Part shown: one piece after another, positions 1 through 10,586 of the stretch
Position numbering within the stretch: the first letter of the stretch is position 1
How the letters are laid out: each line of letters starts with the position of its first letter
Assembly (NCBI GenBank): GCA_029204225.1
Contig: CM055096.1
Coordinates: 2,490,662 to 2,554,661, forward strand
Direction of reading: 5' to 3'
Source of the DNA: Diphasiastrum complanatum
Lineage: Eukaryota; Streptophyta; Lycopodiopsida; Lycopodiales; Lycopodiaceae
DNA: 64,000 bases
Made by a program: the position numbers and the translations under genes
The notes under the pieces: model-generated
Seen by the model: only the letters and a program-made list of their open reading frames with translations
Database searches by the model: none
Told to the model about the DNA's origin: nothing

Positions 1-2453
1 TATCTATTGACCTCAAGAACCTTAATGCGTTACGAAGAAAGACCATTTCCCTTGCCCCTAACAAGCCAAATATTAGAGGAAATGGTAGGAATTGAAGCTT
101 TCAGCTTCTTGGATGGGTTCAGCGGCTATTTCCTTGTTCAAATAGCCCCTGAAGATGAACATAAAACGACTTTTGCCACAAAGAGCGGTGTTTACGCGTA
201 TAACGTTATGCCTTTTGGCTTATGTAATGCCCCCTCAACATTCCAACGGGTCATGCAACTGGCCTTGCAAGATCTGTTACATCGGGTCATGGAGATTTAT
301 CTCGATGATCTAGGTGTACATTCTTCCACTGCTACGCACCTAGACGCCTTGGAGAAAATCTTCATTCGCTGTCGTAGGTTCAACATCTCACTAAACCTGA
401 TAAATGTCAAATATGGATCACCCACGGGGTTGTACTTGGGCATATAATATCAAAAGACGATATTTCTACCGACCCGTCAAAAATCAAGATTATCGTTGAC
501 ATTCCCTTGCCTGCAACAATGAAGGAAGTATATGACTTCCTCGGTCATACCAACTACTATCGCATCTTTATAATCGACTATGTCGGCAAGGCACATCTTT
601 TTTATTTAGTTGTGGTAGATCCTCGCTGGACCGAAGAACGAATTAGGCCTTTGAGGAGTTGAAGACAACACTCACAATGGCTCCCATACTCCCGCTCGCC
701 AGATTAACATGACAGAATTCCATGTGCATACTGACGCAAGTAAATATGCCATTGGGGGTCTTCTTGCACAACCAGGCGAGTATGGCAAGGACTTTCCCAT
801 ACGTTTTTTAAGCAGACAACTGGTGCTTGCTAAAGTAAACTATACCACTACCGAGAGAGAAGCATTGGCAATGGTCTATGCGGTACAACAACTACGACAT
901 TATTTATTAGGCCAGACCTTTGCTTTCTACACAGACCATCAAGCACTCCTATATATATTGTTAATAAGTCCTGTAAGACGGGACGAATAGCTCGATGGCT
1001 ACTAATTTTGGAGGAATTTAATTTTCGTATAGTCGTTCGGAAAGGGTCCCAACATTTCATGGCTGATCATCTTTCCAAACTACCAAGTGCTGAAAAAGCA
1101 ACTGCACCAATCAACGATGATCTTCCTGATGCATGTCTTTTTCAGATCGATGCCACACCCCTATGGGCTGAGGAGATCACTTAGTTCCTCACAACAGGCC
1201 GACTAAAAGAAGGCCTGTGTACAAACGAAAAAAAGAAATTTTTTAATAAAAGCAGCACCCTTTCAGTTAATTGCGGGACAACTTTACAAAAGAGGCGTTG
1301 ACGACATTATTCGACGATGTGCCTATGAATCTGAGATACGACCGATAATATCCCAAGCTCATGAGGGCATCGGAGGTGGCCACTTTTCTGCTGAAACCAC
1401 AGCAAGGATTATCCTTCGAGCAGGATTGTGGTGGCCATCTTTGTTTAAAGACACGTTTGTTGTCATTAAAGCATGTGATGTTTGTCAAAGAGCAAAGCAA
1501 AATACCAAAGCAGACTTCACACCATTGACTCCCATTATAGAAGGTGAAGCCTTCCATAAGTGGGGGATTGACTTTGTTGGACCCATCAGTCCAGCAGCCA
1601 AACATACCCAAGCTCGATACATCCTCATAGCCACAGATGACGCCACTAAGTGGGTAGAGGCCGAGCAATGAAGGACGCCAACGCAAAAACAGTTGCACGT
1701 TTTCTTTACGAAAACATTATTACCTGTTTTGGTTGTCCCATGGAGCTTGTTAGTGATCGCAGCACACACTTTTTAAATGTTATCGTTGATAATCTCCTAT
1801 GCCATTACCTTGTCGTCACAAAAAAAGTACATCGTACTATCCTAGGTGTAATGGCCAGGCTGAATCAACTAACAAGACGATCTGTAACATTCTAACCAAG
1901 ATAGTTGAAACCAGTCGCTCTGACCCTAAACCCTAAACTTTTCTCAGCTATCTGGGCTTACCGCACCACCCCGAAGAAAGCCACTGGGTGGGTAACCCCT
2001 TTCCACTTAGTATACGGTCAAGAAGCGGTAATGCCTGTAGAATTCTTAGTACCTTCGCTACGAGTTACGGAGGCTTTTTCAATAGATCTCTGTGAAAAAG
2101 CTTCCATCGAACAACAAGTCAAAACCAGGCTGTTTACGCTAGCCCAGTTATGCGAGACAAGACTAGTATCTTATCACGCACAACTAGTTAACAAACGACG
2201 CCAAAAAGCCTGGCATGACCGTCACCTGCACAATAAAGATCTACATTTAGGTGACCAGGTACTTCTTTATACATCAAAGAAGCACCCCGGCAAGTTGAAG
2301 TTCAAAAGTGAAGGGCCATACGTTATTAACAAAATATTTTCTAATGGTGCAGTTCAGTTACAGACACTTGACGGGACACTCCTAGACACTCTCGTAAACG
2401 GTGGTCGTCTACGGCAGTGCTACGAAGAGTTGTTCTTTGTTGACCCAATTTAG
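1..2453 (+). pseudogene. Ty3/gypsy pol remnant: reverse transcriptase, RNase H, integrase
   Basis: Decayed polyprotein of an LTR retrotransposon, already inside RT at the window start. RT (7-447) shows SFLDGFSGYF, MPFGLCNAPSTFQRVM and the catalytic YLDDL motif. After a frame change, 447-590 encodes the RT C-terminal part (FLGHTNYYR). RNase H (709-1165) starts with HTDASKYAIGG and keeps TDHQALLY. Integrase (about 1260-2453) has the HHCC zinc module (GGHFS..., CDVCQ), a core with WGIDFVGPI, and a C-terminal part with FHLVYGQEAVMPVEF and WHDRHLHNKD. No chromodomain is visible. At least four frame changes or stops make it non-functional. It is close in sequence to the gypsy element at 46-57 kb, so both belong to one lineage, possibly the Ogre/Tat/Athila group (inference). 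The family is certain, the exact lineage is not. Confidence 0.93.
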
Positions 2454-2759
2454 GATCTTTTCCTTTAAAAAAAAAATTAATTATATTATTCCTTTCCTTG
2501 TACATCTTGCCTATTGTTCACCTCATTCCTTGTTTATACTTCATATCATTACTTATGTACATTCTATGCATTTTTTCTTTCTTTTTTTCTCTTTCTTCTG
2601 TTCATACTCATGGGTCATGGGTGTTCTAGATCGACAACTGATCAGATACTCCTTAAGAAAGGAAGGCTCCAGTCGAGATCTGAAGGGACTCTCATGATGG
2701 ATAAATGGATCTGTTTGATGCAAGTGAAGAACTCCAAGGAAAATAGGACTGTAGCTCAT
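2454..2759. other. Gypsy 3' flank, no gene seen
   Basis: This stretch lies between the gypsy integrase stop and the first recognisable Helitron Rep sequence. It has a T-rich tract (about 2565-2600). I could not define a polypurine tract or an LTR here, so the gypsy element seems to have lost its 3' end at the junction with the Helitron fragment. Confidence 0.5.
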
Positions 2760-4889
2760 AGTAGAAGTTCTTATAAAAGAGGTGTATCTCGAGGAATGTT
2801 GGTTACCCTGAGATACGAGTGAGACAGAGATGAGGTGTCCAAAATGTGAGATAGAAAAATCTACAATGTGTTGAGTTTTTTTGTTTGCAACATGTCTGTT
2901 TATGGTTATGAGTTTGAATGTCCATGTTATTTGTAGGTAATTTAGTTCAGTCACACAAAATGAAATTGTCAATGAAGTTAATAATATCTTCTGTTTGTGT
3001 ATTATTATAAAGCGGAGCATTTTGTATCCATAGTACACCATGGTCATGTTGGCTACCACGATGTTGGAATTCTGTAACAAAAAAGTAATCATTTAATTTA
3101 CCAATTATTGTGTTATTTTTGGAAAGTAATATTTTTAAAGCGTTTAATTTGCAATTGTAGTACCTTGCACAGGTGGTAGGTTCTGTTCTAATTAGATTCC
3201 GTAGATATGCATTATGGTTACGATAATTACAAACAGGCTCAAGATTTGGGTGAAGGTATTCCAAGCATTCTATTAGGGGTTTCTGCACAAAAAAGTGTGA
3301 TGAAAAATGTTGGTGGTCCTAATTGACGCATCATGGCGAAAACATTTTTCCGTAGTTCGTGTTTATAATATGGAGATGTTTGTACGTGTTCAAAATCTTT
3401 ATAACCGATATTTGATCATAGTAGTTGTTCTATGTTTGTATCTTTTAATACATCACTTGTTGTTAATGTTCGATGTTGTGATGTTCCTTTTTGTAACCGT
3501 ATCCATATTGAATTAAGAACTTGGCAAATTAGTATTTTAATTGCTTTAAAAAATAAATTGGTTGTATGTCGAGCAAACCTATGTTCATAGTGTTGTAGCT
3601 CCCATTTAGCAATGGTTTGGTAGGTATAAGAATTATTGATTGGGGTTTGTCTTGGGTGTCCATAATATAGAGTTGGAAAATTTAGTTTTTCAACATGCTC
3701 ATCTTGAAATAGCCCAATTGGGTTGTATCATTCACAAGGTGCAATTACTTTGTATGTAGTTTTGTAATCAATAATATGTTCGGTATGATGGAATGGGTGT
3801 ATGGCCGTGTCATCAAAAATTGGTTCGTCATCTTTGTTCATTGTATTCTTTGGTATTGATAGAGTTTCAGAATTTGTAGTGGCAATGGTATTTTGGTTAT
3901 GTGATATCCACATTGGATTTATGTGTACATTTATTGTAGAATATAGTGGTGTATGTTGTAGATCAAGTATTGCATTCATTAGTTTTAAAGGTCTGACTTT
4001 TCCAATCATATAATTTGATTTGAATTCTAGTTTTTTTTTAAGAGCCACAATAAGGGATGCATTGTCATCTATGAAACGTGGAAGTATAAATTCTAGGTGC
4101 AACCAAACGTTCTTCTAGTTCATTTAATTCTGCAACTGATGGCAATTGTGAGTTATTTGATACATGGTTTGGGCACATAAGTTTTGGCGTTTTATCTGCA
4201 TGTATGCTTTTATGACATTGTATACATATGTATTTTGATAGTAATTTTTGTATTTGTAATGGTATATGTTTAAGACCTGCAATGTAAGTTTTTTCCTCTG
4301 TGTTTAAGATTCGAGTTTGGAAATTAAAGTAAATTGATTCACAACTAGTACATGTATATATCGGAGTATCATTTATACGTTCATAGTAGATTGTAATTGT
4401 AATATCTTGTCTATGCATATTACTATTATAAGAAGAAGAAGTTTTTTTGAATCTTGTAATTCTATTTTTAATACTCGTATATGTGCAGCACATGTCCCTA
4501 TATAGGGCTCTAAATTTTGTAATGATAGTTTGTTGCGAGGCAGTAGGTGAGTCTGTAAGTATCTGATTCAAAAAACTAATTTTGGTTCTCGTCCAAAAGT
4601 GGCGGTTCACCAATTTTTTATGTGAGATTTGGTTATGAGAAGCTTTAGTACGAGCGTTATGTTCGCGAATAGCAAAAGCTTGTGGGACATGGACCTTTTT
4701 TAATTTATAAATATGGTAGATAATACTTGGGATTGTACAAGGAATATGTGGGTATTGTGATTTGAAAATAGTTGCCATATGTCGAGCAGGTGAGTTTGGG
4801 TGTTGTATTATTAAACTTTCTAAATTGTGTAACATGTTCGTTGTCCAATTGTATGAAGAAGTGTGATTTTGTGGACTATGAAATAACAC
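2760..4889 (-). pseudogene. Helitron-type Rep (rolling-circle initiator) fragment
   Basis: N-terminal half of a Helitron RepHel protein, read right to left with a few frameshifts and stops. About 4889-4065 is the N-terminal region, with a cysteine cluster (CTSCESIYF, CIQCHKSIH) and the conserved LNELEERLVAPRI segment. Around 3730-3480 comes the Helitron_like_N region (GLFQDEHVEKLNFPTLYYG, WELQHYEHRFARHTTNLF). At 3288-2947 is the HUH nuclease segment (CARYYNCKL, EFQHRGSQHDHGVLW), with HDH as the two metal-binding histidines. Just after it, in another frame, is a cysteine/histidine segment (QTHNHKQTCCKQKN). The tyrosine motif and helicase are absent, so the copy is truncated near 2.8 kb. The EFQ.RGS.H.HG.LW form resembles Helitron2/Helentron Reps (inference). 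Confidence 0.85.
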
Positions 4890-6519
4890 GCATTCGTTTG
4901 TTTTGCAATGTTAGATTTGTGGTGGATCTGTAAGCACAAGTAATATAGTTATGCATAGATGGTTTTTATTTATGCATACATAATAATTAGTAATGCTATG
5001 AGATGTTAGATTATATTGTCGTATACAAATTTCGTATGTTAATAGTTTTGCTAACCAAAATAGACAAAATGTATCATAATATATACATGTCGCAGTTATA
5101 TTTAGTATGTTATCAAAATACATATCTCTATTGAGAATATTTCTATGCAGTGTTGTAAAAGTTTTATTTGAAAAGAAATTGTTTTCCCACCAAACTGCAT
5201 CTGTATCGGCCGTATTAATGGAATTCGTAAAAAGTTCTATAATAAGTTGTCTTAATTCATGTGGTTGCTTTTGGAAAGAAGTAAAAAATGCAAATACTAC
5301 AAAAATATCTGTGTTTTTTTGGAAAATGTTTTACAAATTCGGATTGTGTATTTAAGTTTATAACTGATTTAACATCCATGTTGAAAAGCAAGATTGAAAA
5401 TTCAGAAACAGGTGTATGGGGATACCAGCAACAGCACCTGCAAATCAACATGAATGGACCTTAGGAACTTCAAGTTCGGATCACTATTTTATGACTTCCA
5501 AAAGCAGTTTAAAATAGAATGAAAATATGGACATAATGTATGTATTTCGACTTGGTTTGTACGTACGTATTTGTAACTTAATATCTGTAAGACAAACAAA
5601 TATGTATGATAATTATAAAGCAGTATAACACCTGACAACATAAAGTCTTCAAGTTTTTTTTGGGCATTTATGAAATACTGCTATTATGTTATAAAGCTAA
5701 CTGAAAATCTTAAAAGTAGACTTCATTTATTTATAATTTTGATCTCGTAAATAGAATTATTGTACTTCAACGTTTGCTTTCCCAAGTTGCTAGGATCATA
5801 ATGGTTGTAGACTATTAACACAACTACACATACAATTACATGTCTGTAGATTTCTAATTTATTTATCATTACATGAAAACAACACATTATGCTATTAGTT
5901 TTTAATTTCTGAAACTATAAAAAAACATGGATGAATTATGTATGGTCGTTAGGTTTTTTACACACACACACACACACATATTGCAACATTTAAAAAAAAA
6001 AAAGCAATTTAACTATTACATTAAAACAGATTCAAATATGTGAAACGACATAACAAAGTATCAATCAAATTTCATGTGTTATTGTGTTTGTAATTTTCTA
6101 GTTCAAGTCATTATTGAGGTAAATCAAGAGATTGAAGCTAAAAGTAACATGCAAAAATTAATGTCATAAAAGTAGACAATCGAAGTATGATACTATGACG
6201 AGGACATTTCTTTGTTTGAAGCTATGTTAATGATTTGTGGAAAATAAATCATGTACTATTAATGGATTTCCTAACAACAAATGTATTATTGCGTAAATGA
6301 AACTTGGAAAGCATCATGCTAGAAAACGGTTTGCATGTATTTTTGATAATCCATACAGAATTTGTATTGTTATGTCAACGGAGTTACTGTAATGCATTGT
6401 AGGTGTACTAATGCAGTTTGAGAAATCAGTTCATGGTAAAGTACGAGAATGTTAATTTTTTATATACAAAATTATATATGAAAGTATAAATGGAATGTTT
6501 ATAGAAAAAATAATGAAGT
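4890..6519. other. AT-rich stretch without recognised gene
   Basis: Very AT-rich DNA upstream (in sense) of the Helitron Rep. It has a short (AC)n tract at about 5960-5979 and A/T runs. Short ORFs on both strands show no recognisable motif. It may be 5' non-coding sequence of the Helitron, but nothing in the sequence proves this. Confidence 0.5.
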
Positions 6520-8074
6520 TCGTATAGCACAACTCATTCAAAATGAATGCCATCCACATCAAGAAAGTGCATTTGAAAATTTTCTATGGAACTGAATTTA
6601 ATTATTTTTTGCAAATTTTGAAATTGAAATGATACGTAGGTCTACCAATATACGAGTACAATATAAAATCTTTCGAAATTGATTGCTATTTATAACTTTG
6701 AAAACTATATGGAAATGTTCTAAAAAAGTACACGTTCGTGGTTTTACAAGTATGACCTTGTTTGTAATGCAAGAATGTCAATTAACTATACAAGAAAAAA
6801 TATATCGAAATGTATAAATTCAACATTTACAAAAAAGAGTAATATACAAAATGTTATGTATGTCGTGGTTCATCTATTTTAAATTACAATTATTTGCTAA
6901 TACACGATTACATAATAGAATTCGTTCAAAATGATTACCATCCACATCATAAAAACATGTATGGAAGCCCTCTGGAAAACTAAACTTTATCATTTCTGCA
7001 AGCACGATGTGATCCCCAAGACAAGAGTCTCGGACTTTTATGTACAAAAGAACATCACTATTTTCTGGTAATGGCAAATTAGGATTGAACCAATCCTAAT
7101 TCTTGGACGACTTCCTTTTGGGAGTTTGATTGCCATCCATTTGAGCAGGTAACTTGCGTAGTGCCTAGCGAGGCGTGTGCATGAATCATTCGAGTGTGCG
7201 GATTGATCGATGAGAGTTGAAAGACTCGTATGTGCTTGTCTAAAGGTCTGGAATTTGCCAGGGATTAGAGGCCAGTCAAAAGCAAATTGGGCAGGTAATG
7301 TTTGATAACGTTTTTGTAATTGCAAACATGTAGATGGCTCCTTCATTGGTGGAATATACACCGAAGGAACTCGAAGTACTCATCGATTGTTCTCGATTTT
7401 TGTGGTTGTAAATGATAGTTCTTTTTCGAGTCCTACAATGCATTCCTTTAGAATCGTTATTTCATGCATAACATGTACATGTTTGTTGCACACATTTTCA
7501 AGTTCTATAATGTGTGCTTCCTCTGTCAGTTCAAGATTCTGTTTCATATATTGCAATTCGTTTTCAGATTAAATAATGGTTGGGGCCGCAATTGCTTTGG
7601 CAATTCACGCTTGTTATATGGAACTACAATGCACGAGGTAGACTGAATAGCTTGGGTGTCACACACATTGAACTGTTACCGTGACCACTTTGGCAAGTTT
7701 ATACTGGCACTTTGACATTAGATGAATTAATTGATACATGTCATTGTATTGACAATAGTGTGCATATACACAATCAAGATAGGATTCACACAATCGGATA
7801 TGGAATTGTGGATTTTGAAAACATACAGTGTAATCATGACGAGGTAGTAGTAGCAAATGAGGGAACTGACCAAGGATGGCTTTCGGAATGCTAATTTTAA
7901 GTAGCAACTGATTCTCGGAATTAATGATAGTTTTGGAAGAGATGCGCACGTGTGACATGTCGATTTGGGCTGTGAATGAGAAAGGTTTGTACGTGTACAA
8001 TTTACAAGATCTAGGTTTTCTCTCAGAACAATAACTAGAATTCCAAGAGTATCTGCAACCACCACATAAATCAA
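6520..8074 (-). pseudogene. Unrecognised minus-strand ORF fragments with an internal duplication
   Basis: Broken minus-strand reading frames at about 8074-7660, 7361-7038 and 7077-6874. The last reads like real protein (KVRDSCLGDHIVLAEMIKF, then FHTCFYDVDGNHFERI). A second, diverged version of the same roughly 85-bp segment lies at 6526-6610 (IKFSSIENF, then FLDVDGIHFE and a stop), so the coding segment was duplicated. I recognise no domain. The pieces have the same orientation as the Helitron Rep downstream and could be a captured gene or an extra Helitron ORF. Exon boundaries cannot be fixed by eye. Confidence 0.35.
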
Positions 8075-8190
8075 TTTATAAGAAATAAGTTTTGTAACAA
8101 TGTCGGAATAGTTTATTTTATAAAATCCAAAGAGACATACAACCTACTATTTAAATATTTAACACCTATAACATATGGAATTTGTATAAT

Positions 8191-8232
8191 GTGTGTGCGT
8201 GCGTGCGTGCACGTGTGCATGCACACGTGTAT
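8191..8232. repeat. Alternating purine-pyrimidine tract (GT/GC with CACGTG)
   Basis: About 42 bases of alternating GTGTGTGCGTGCGTGC type ending in CACGTGTGCATGCACACGTG. It is a short microsatellite with local dyad symmetry and potential for left-handed DNA. No gene overlaps it convincingly. Confidence 0.7.
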
Positions 8233-8624
8233 GTTTTTATATCATAAAAATACCATTATGTCGGAATACAACACTACCATTCATGGAATTCATTCAAATC
8301 AATACAATAGAATTACAACTTTATAAAAAGTACATGGAACTTAAAGAAATGCAAAGTTTCAAAACCACGTACATTTAATTAGCTACGGTGATATTTAGAA
8401 ATCACGGGAAGCTAAGCTACAATGTTAAATATATTAGATTACGGTAAATAAGTGCAGCCACAAAAATTACATGCCAATCTAAATAATGATTTCAAAACTT
8501 AAAAATATGTACTACCTAATAAATAATCAACTAGAAATACAATTTTGAAATATATATTGAATGTAGTGTTTAAAAGAAAAACATGGTTTTTTATTCTACA
8601 CATGTGATTTAACATAGTTACAAA

Positions 8625-9110
8625 TTATGGAAATCGAAAGTACAAGTATATGTATACGTACTGCTTTTGAAAATGGAACGCAAGTTCAAATATATAACCT
8701 GATGTTATTTTTAAAAAGCTACTCAAATAGTTTCTCATATCAAGTACGTAACCACGCTCATCGATAAAAAATCGACCACGACCTTCAAATTTTGCCAAAG
8801 TTGCCTGAGTTGCAATAGCCGACAAAGGCTTTGCCATATTAAATATTTTTTGTATTAATGTGTCTTTCATTTTAATTTCATGTATACCTTTTGGCCCAAT
8901 CACAACGCCATTCAAACATGAGGTTTTTTCTAAAGTAGTTGGATGTATACACACGAAGCAGAAAGCGTTGTCATTTCAAAAGCCGAATTTATCATGTTTG
9001 CAAAATATACAAACATGCTCAAAAAAAGGTGCATTAATTCCTTTAACACATAACCGGCCCGAAATCTGCGAGTACCACAATCAGTTCGCATGTAATAAAT
9101 TGCTAATAAA
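8625..9110 (-). CDS. Unrecognised ORF with a four-cysteine zinc-ribbon pattern
   Basis: Read on the minus strand, this begins around SGRLCVKGINAPFFEHVC and gives CIFC, about 13 residues, then CFVC, a plausible C4 zinc ribbon. A well-formed stretch follows (SCLNGVVIGPKGIHEI, then ATLAKFEGRGRFFIDERGYV). One in-frame TGA sits between the two CxxC pairs, so this copy is probably dead. Helitrons of plants often carry single-stranded-DNA-binding RPA-like genes with a C4 ribbon in an OB fold. That is a possible identity here because a Helitron Rep lies downstream in the same orientation, but the match is only to the cysteine pattern. Confidence 0.35.
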
Positions 9111-9185
9111 AATATATCATATCAAATTGCAGGTAATGCGTATGGTTTTGATACACAAAACAAATTAACTTCCGAAATTTATTTA

Positions 9186-9541
9186 TGAAATTAACAACTC
9201 CATTGGAACTGGATGTTGTTTGGTTTGCTCCGCACGCACCAATACCAATTTATCGAAAAACTCTCCAACTGGAACACCGCAAATATTGTCTTTGATGATG
9301 CAGCAAATAGCAGTGGATTTGATTTCTTCCAAATTTTCAAATTTCGGATACTATGTACATAACAACGTTCGCTTTTGAAAGAGTCGAGAATTTCATTGTA
9401 CAACTTTTCGGTGTCGTTCCAGAATAATATCGATGGATTGATGTGTATCTGAATCTTCACAAATATCGAGCTTCTCACAGATATTGATCTTGGAAATGGA
9501 TTGAAAGTGAAAGCAAAAATTGGGCGCGTGCGTTCAGGCAT
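9186..9541 (-). CDS. Unrecognised small ORF, frame-shifted
   Basis: Starts with an ATG at 9541 and reads MPERTRPIFAFTFNPF, then KLYNEILDSFKSERC. The better frame then appears to change, ending CGVPVGEFFDKLVLVRAEQ and MELLIS before a stop at about 9186. The two halves read like one protein of about 115 residues with a single-base change between them. I recognise no family. The upstream side (in sense) is the repeat block at 9.78-9.95 kb. It may be the first ORF of the Helitron-like element that continues to 2.8 kb, or an unrelated captured gene. Confidence 0.35.
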
Positions 9542-9779
9542 ATTAAACTAGATCAACGAAGTTCACAGCCGCATCTGCGTGCAGGCCATTAGAAACCCTG
9601 CCATCCATGGAGAAAGCCACGCAAGAACCATCCATGCAGAAAGCCACGCAGGAAACGTGCCGCCCATGCATAAAGCCACGCGCACACGAGAGAAGAACCG
9701 AGTGCGGATTTACGAAACTAAATATTTCAGATATTCTAATTTCTCCCTGAAGCGAGCTCCGTCCTTTACGTAAATATGT

Positions 9780-9945
9780 TTTAAATACGTGGCAGGGCAA
9801 GGTTTAGAAATTGAATTAATTAAAAAAAGTAAATAAAATTAATTTCGGACGCAAGCATGTCAATGTTTGATATGATTACAAAGGACCTTGCATGGCAAGG
9901 CCAAAATAAAGACAAATGCATTGCAAGGCCAAAATAACACAAGGA
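9780..9945 (-). repeat. Copy A of a block shared with 40.5-40.79 kb
   Basis: Read on the minus strand, this about 160-bp block matches the plus strand at 40,540-40,790. The clearest match is ATGATTACAAAGGACCTTGC against the same 20-mer with one mismatch in the complement of 40,645-40,670. It is followed by GGCCAAAATA and by matching AT-rich flanks containing AATTAATTAAAAAA and AATACGTG. In the other copy the block lies just 3' of the Helentron helicase-endonuclease gene, so it may be a Helitron terminal region. Confidence 0.6.
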
Positions 9946-9988
9946 AGAGAGGAAAAACAGAATAAATAACAAACTAAAAAGCAAAAGC

Positions 9989-10022
<34 letters not shown>

Positions 10023-10023
10023 A
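9989..10023. repeat. (GAA)n microsatellite
   Basis: Imperfect GAA repeat just upstream of the 5' untranslated region of the ATPase-RNase III gene. Confidence 0.85.
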
Positions 10024-10083
10024 TGCTGTACAAAGAGCGGATGTCGCCTCTGACGCTCTCCCACCTGCTCACACGCTTCTTCC

Positions 10084-10086
<3 letters not shown>

Positions 10087-10138
<52 letters not shown>
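10087..10138. repeat. (CT)n microsatellite in the 5' region of the host gene
   Basis: Uninterrupted CT dinucleotide tract of 26 units, about 450 bp upstream of the chosen start codon. CT tracts near transcription starts are common in plant genes (known), so this probably marks the promoter or 5' UTR of the gene at 10,587 (inference). ORFs rich in Ser-Leu or Arg-Glu across it are artefacts of the repeat. Confidence 0.9.
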
Positions 10139-10142
<4 letters not shown>

Positions 10143-10586
10143 TTCTGCTTTCTGCCTGCCTGCGCGCACGTTCGTTTGCCAAGAATCGCAAAGCCTCGCT
10201 GCTATGATCCCAGCCCAGCAAGCGGCGGATATTTTTCCTGTGTTTTTTCTGGTTCTGTGCTGGTTTTCCAGTGGCAGGAGTTTGATTAGTGCTGCTTAAT
10301 TTCGGGATTTTATTAGCGGAAGAGCTCTCTGCTCTGCTCTGAAGATCAAGACTCGTTGCCCAATTAGAAGTATTGACGGTTTTGTGCTGTTGCGCTTTGT
10401 AGAGCTTTGAGTTGCTGCTAGTATTGCCTGCTGTTGCGCGGCAGTCGCAGTTCTTGCCGCTCGCTTCTTCGCTCTTTTGTGCATTGCGTACTCTTCTTCC
10501 CGGGGGAATTTTGGAAGAAACATTGGTGATCAAACTTAGAATCTGCGGATTTGTTGGTTTGGCTTCACAGTGAAGCCGTGGACAGG

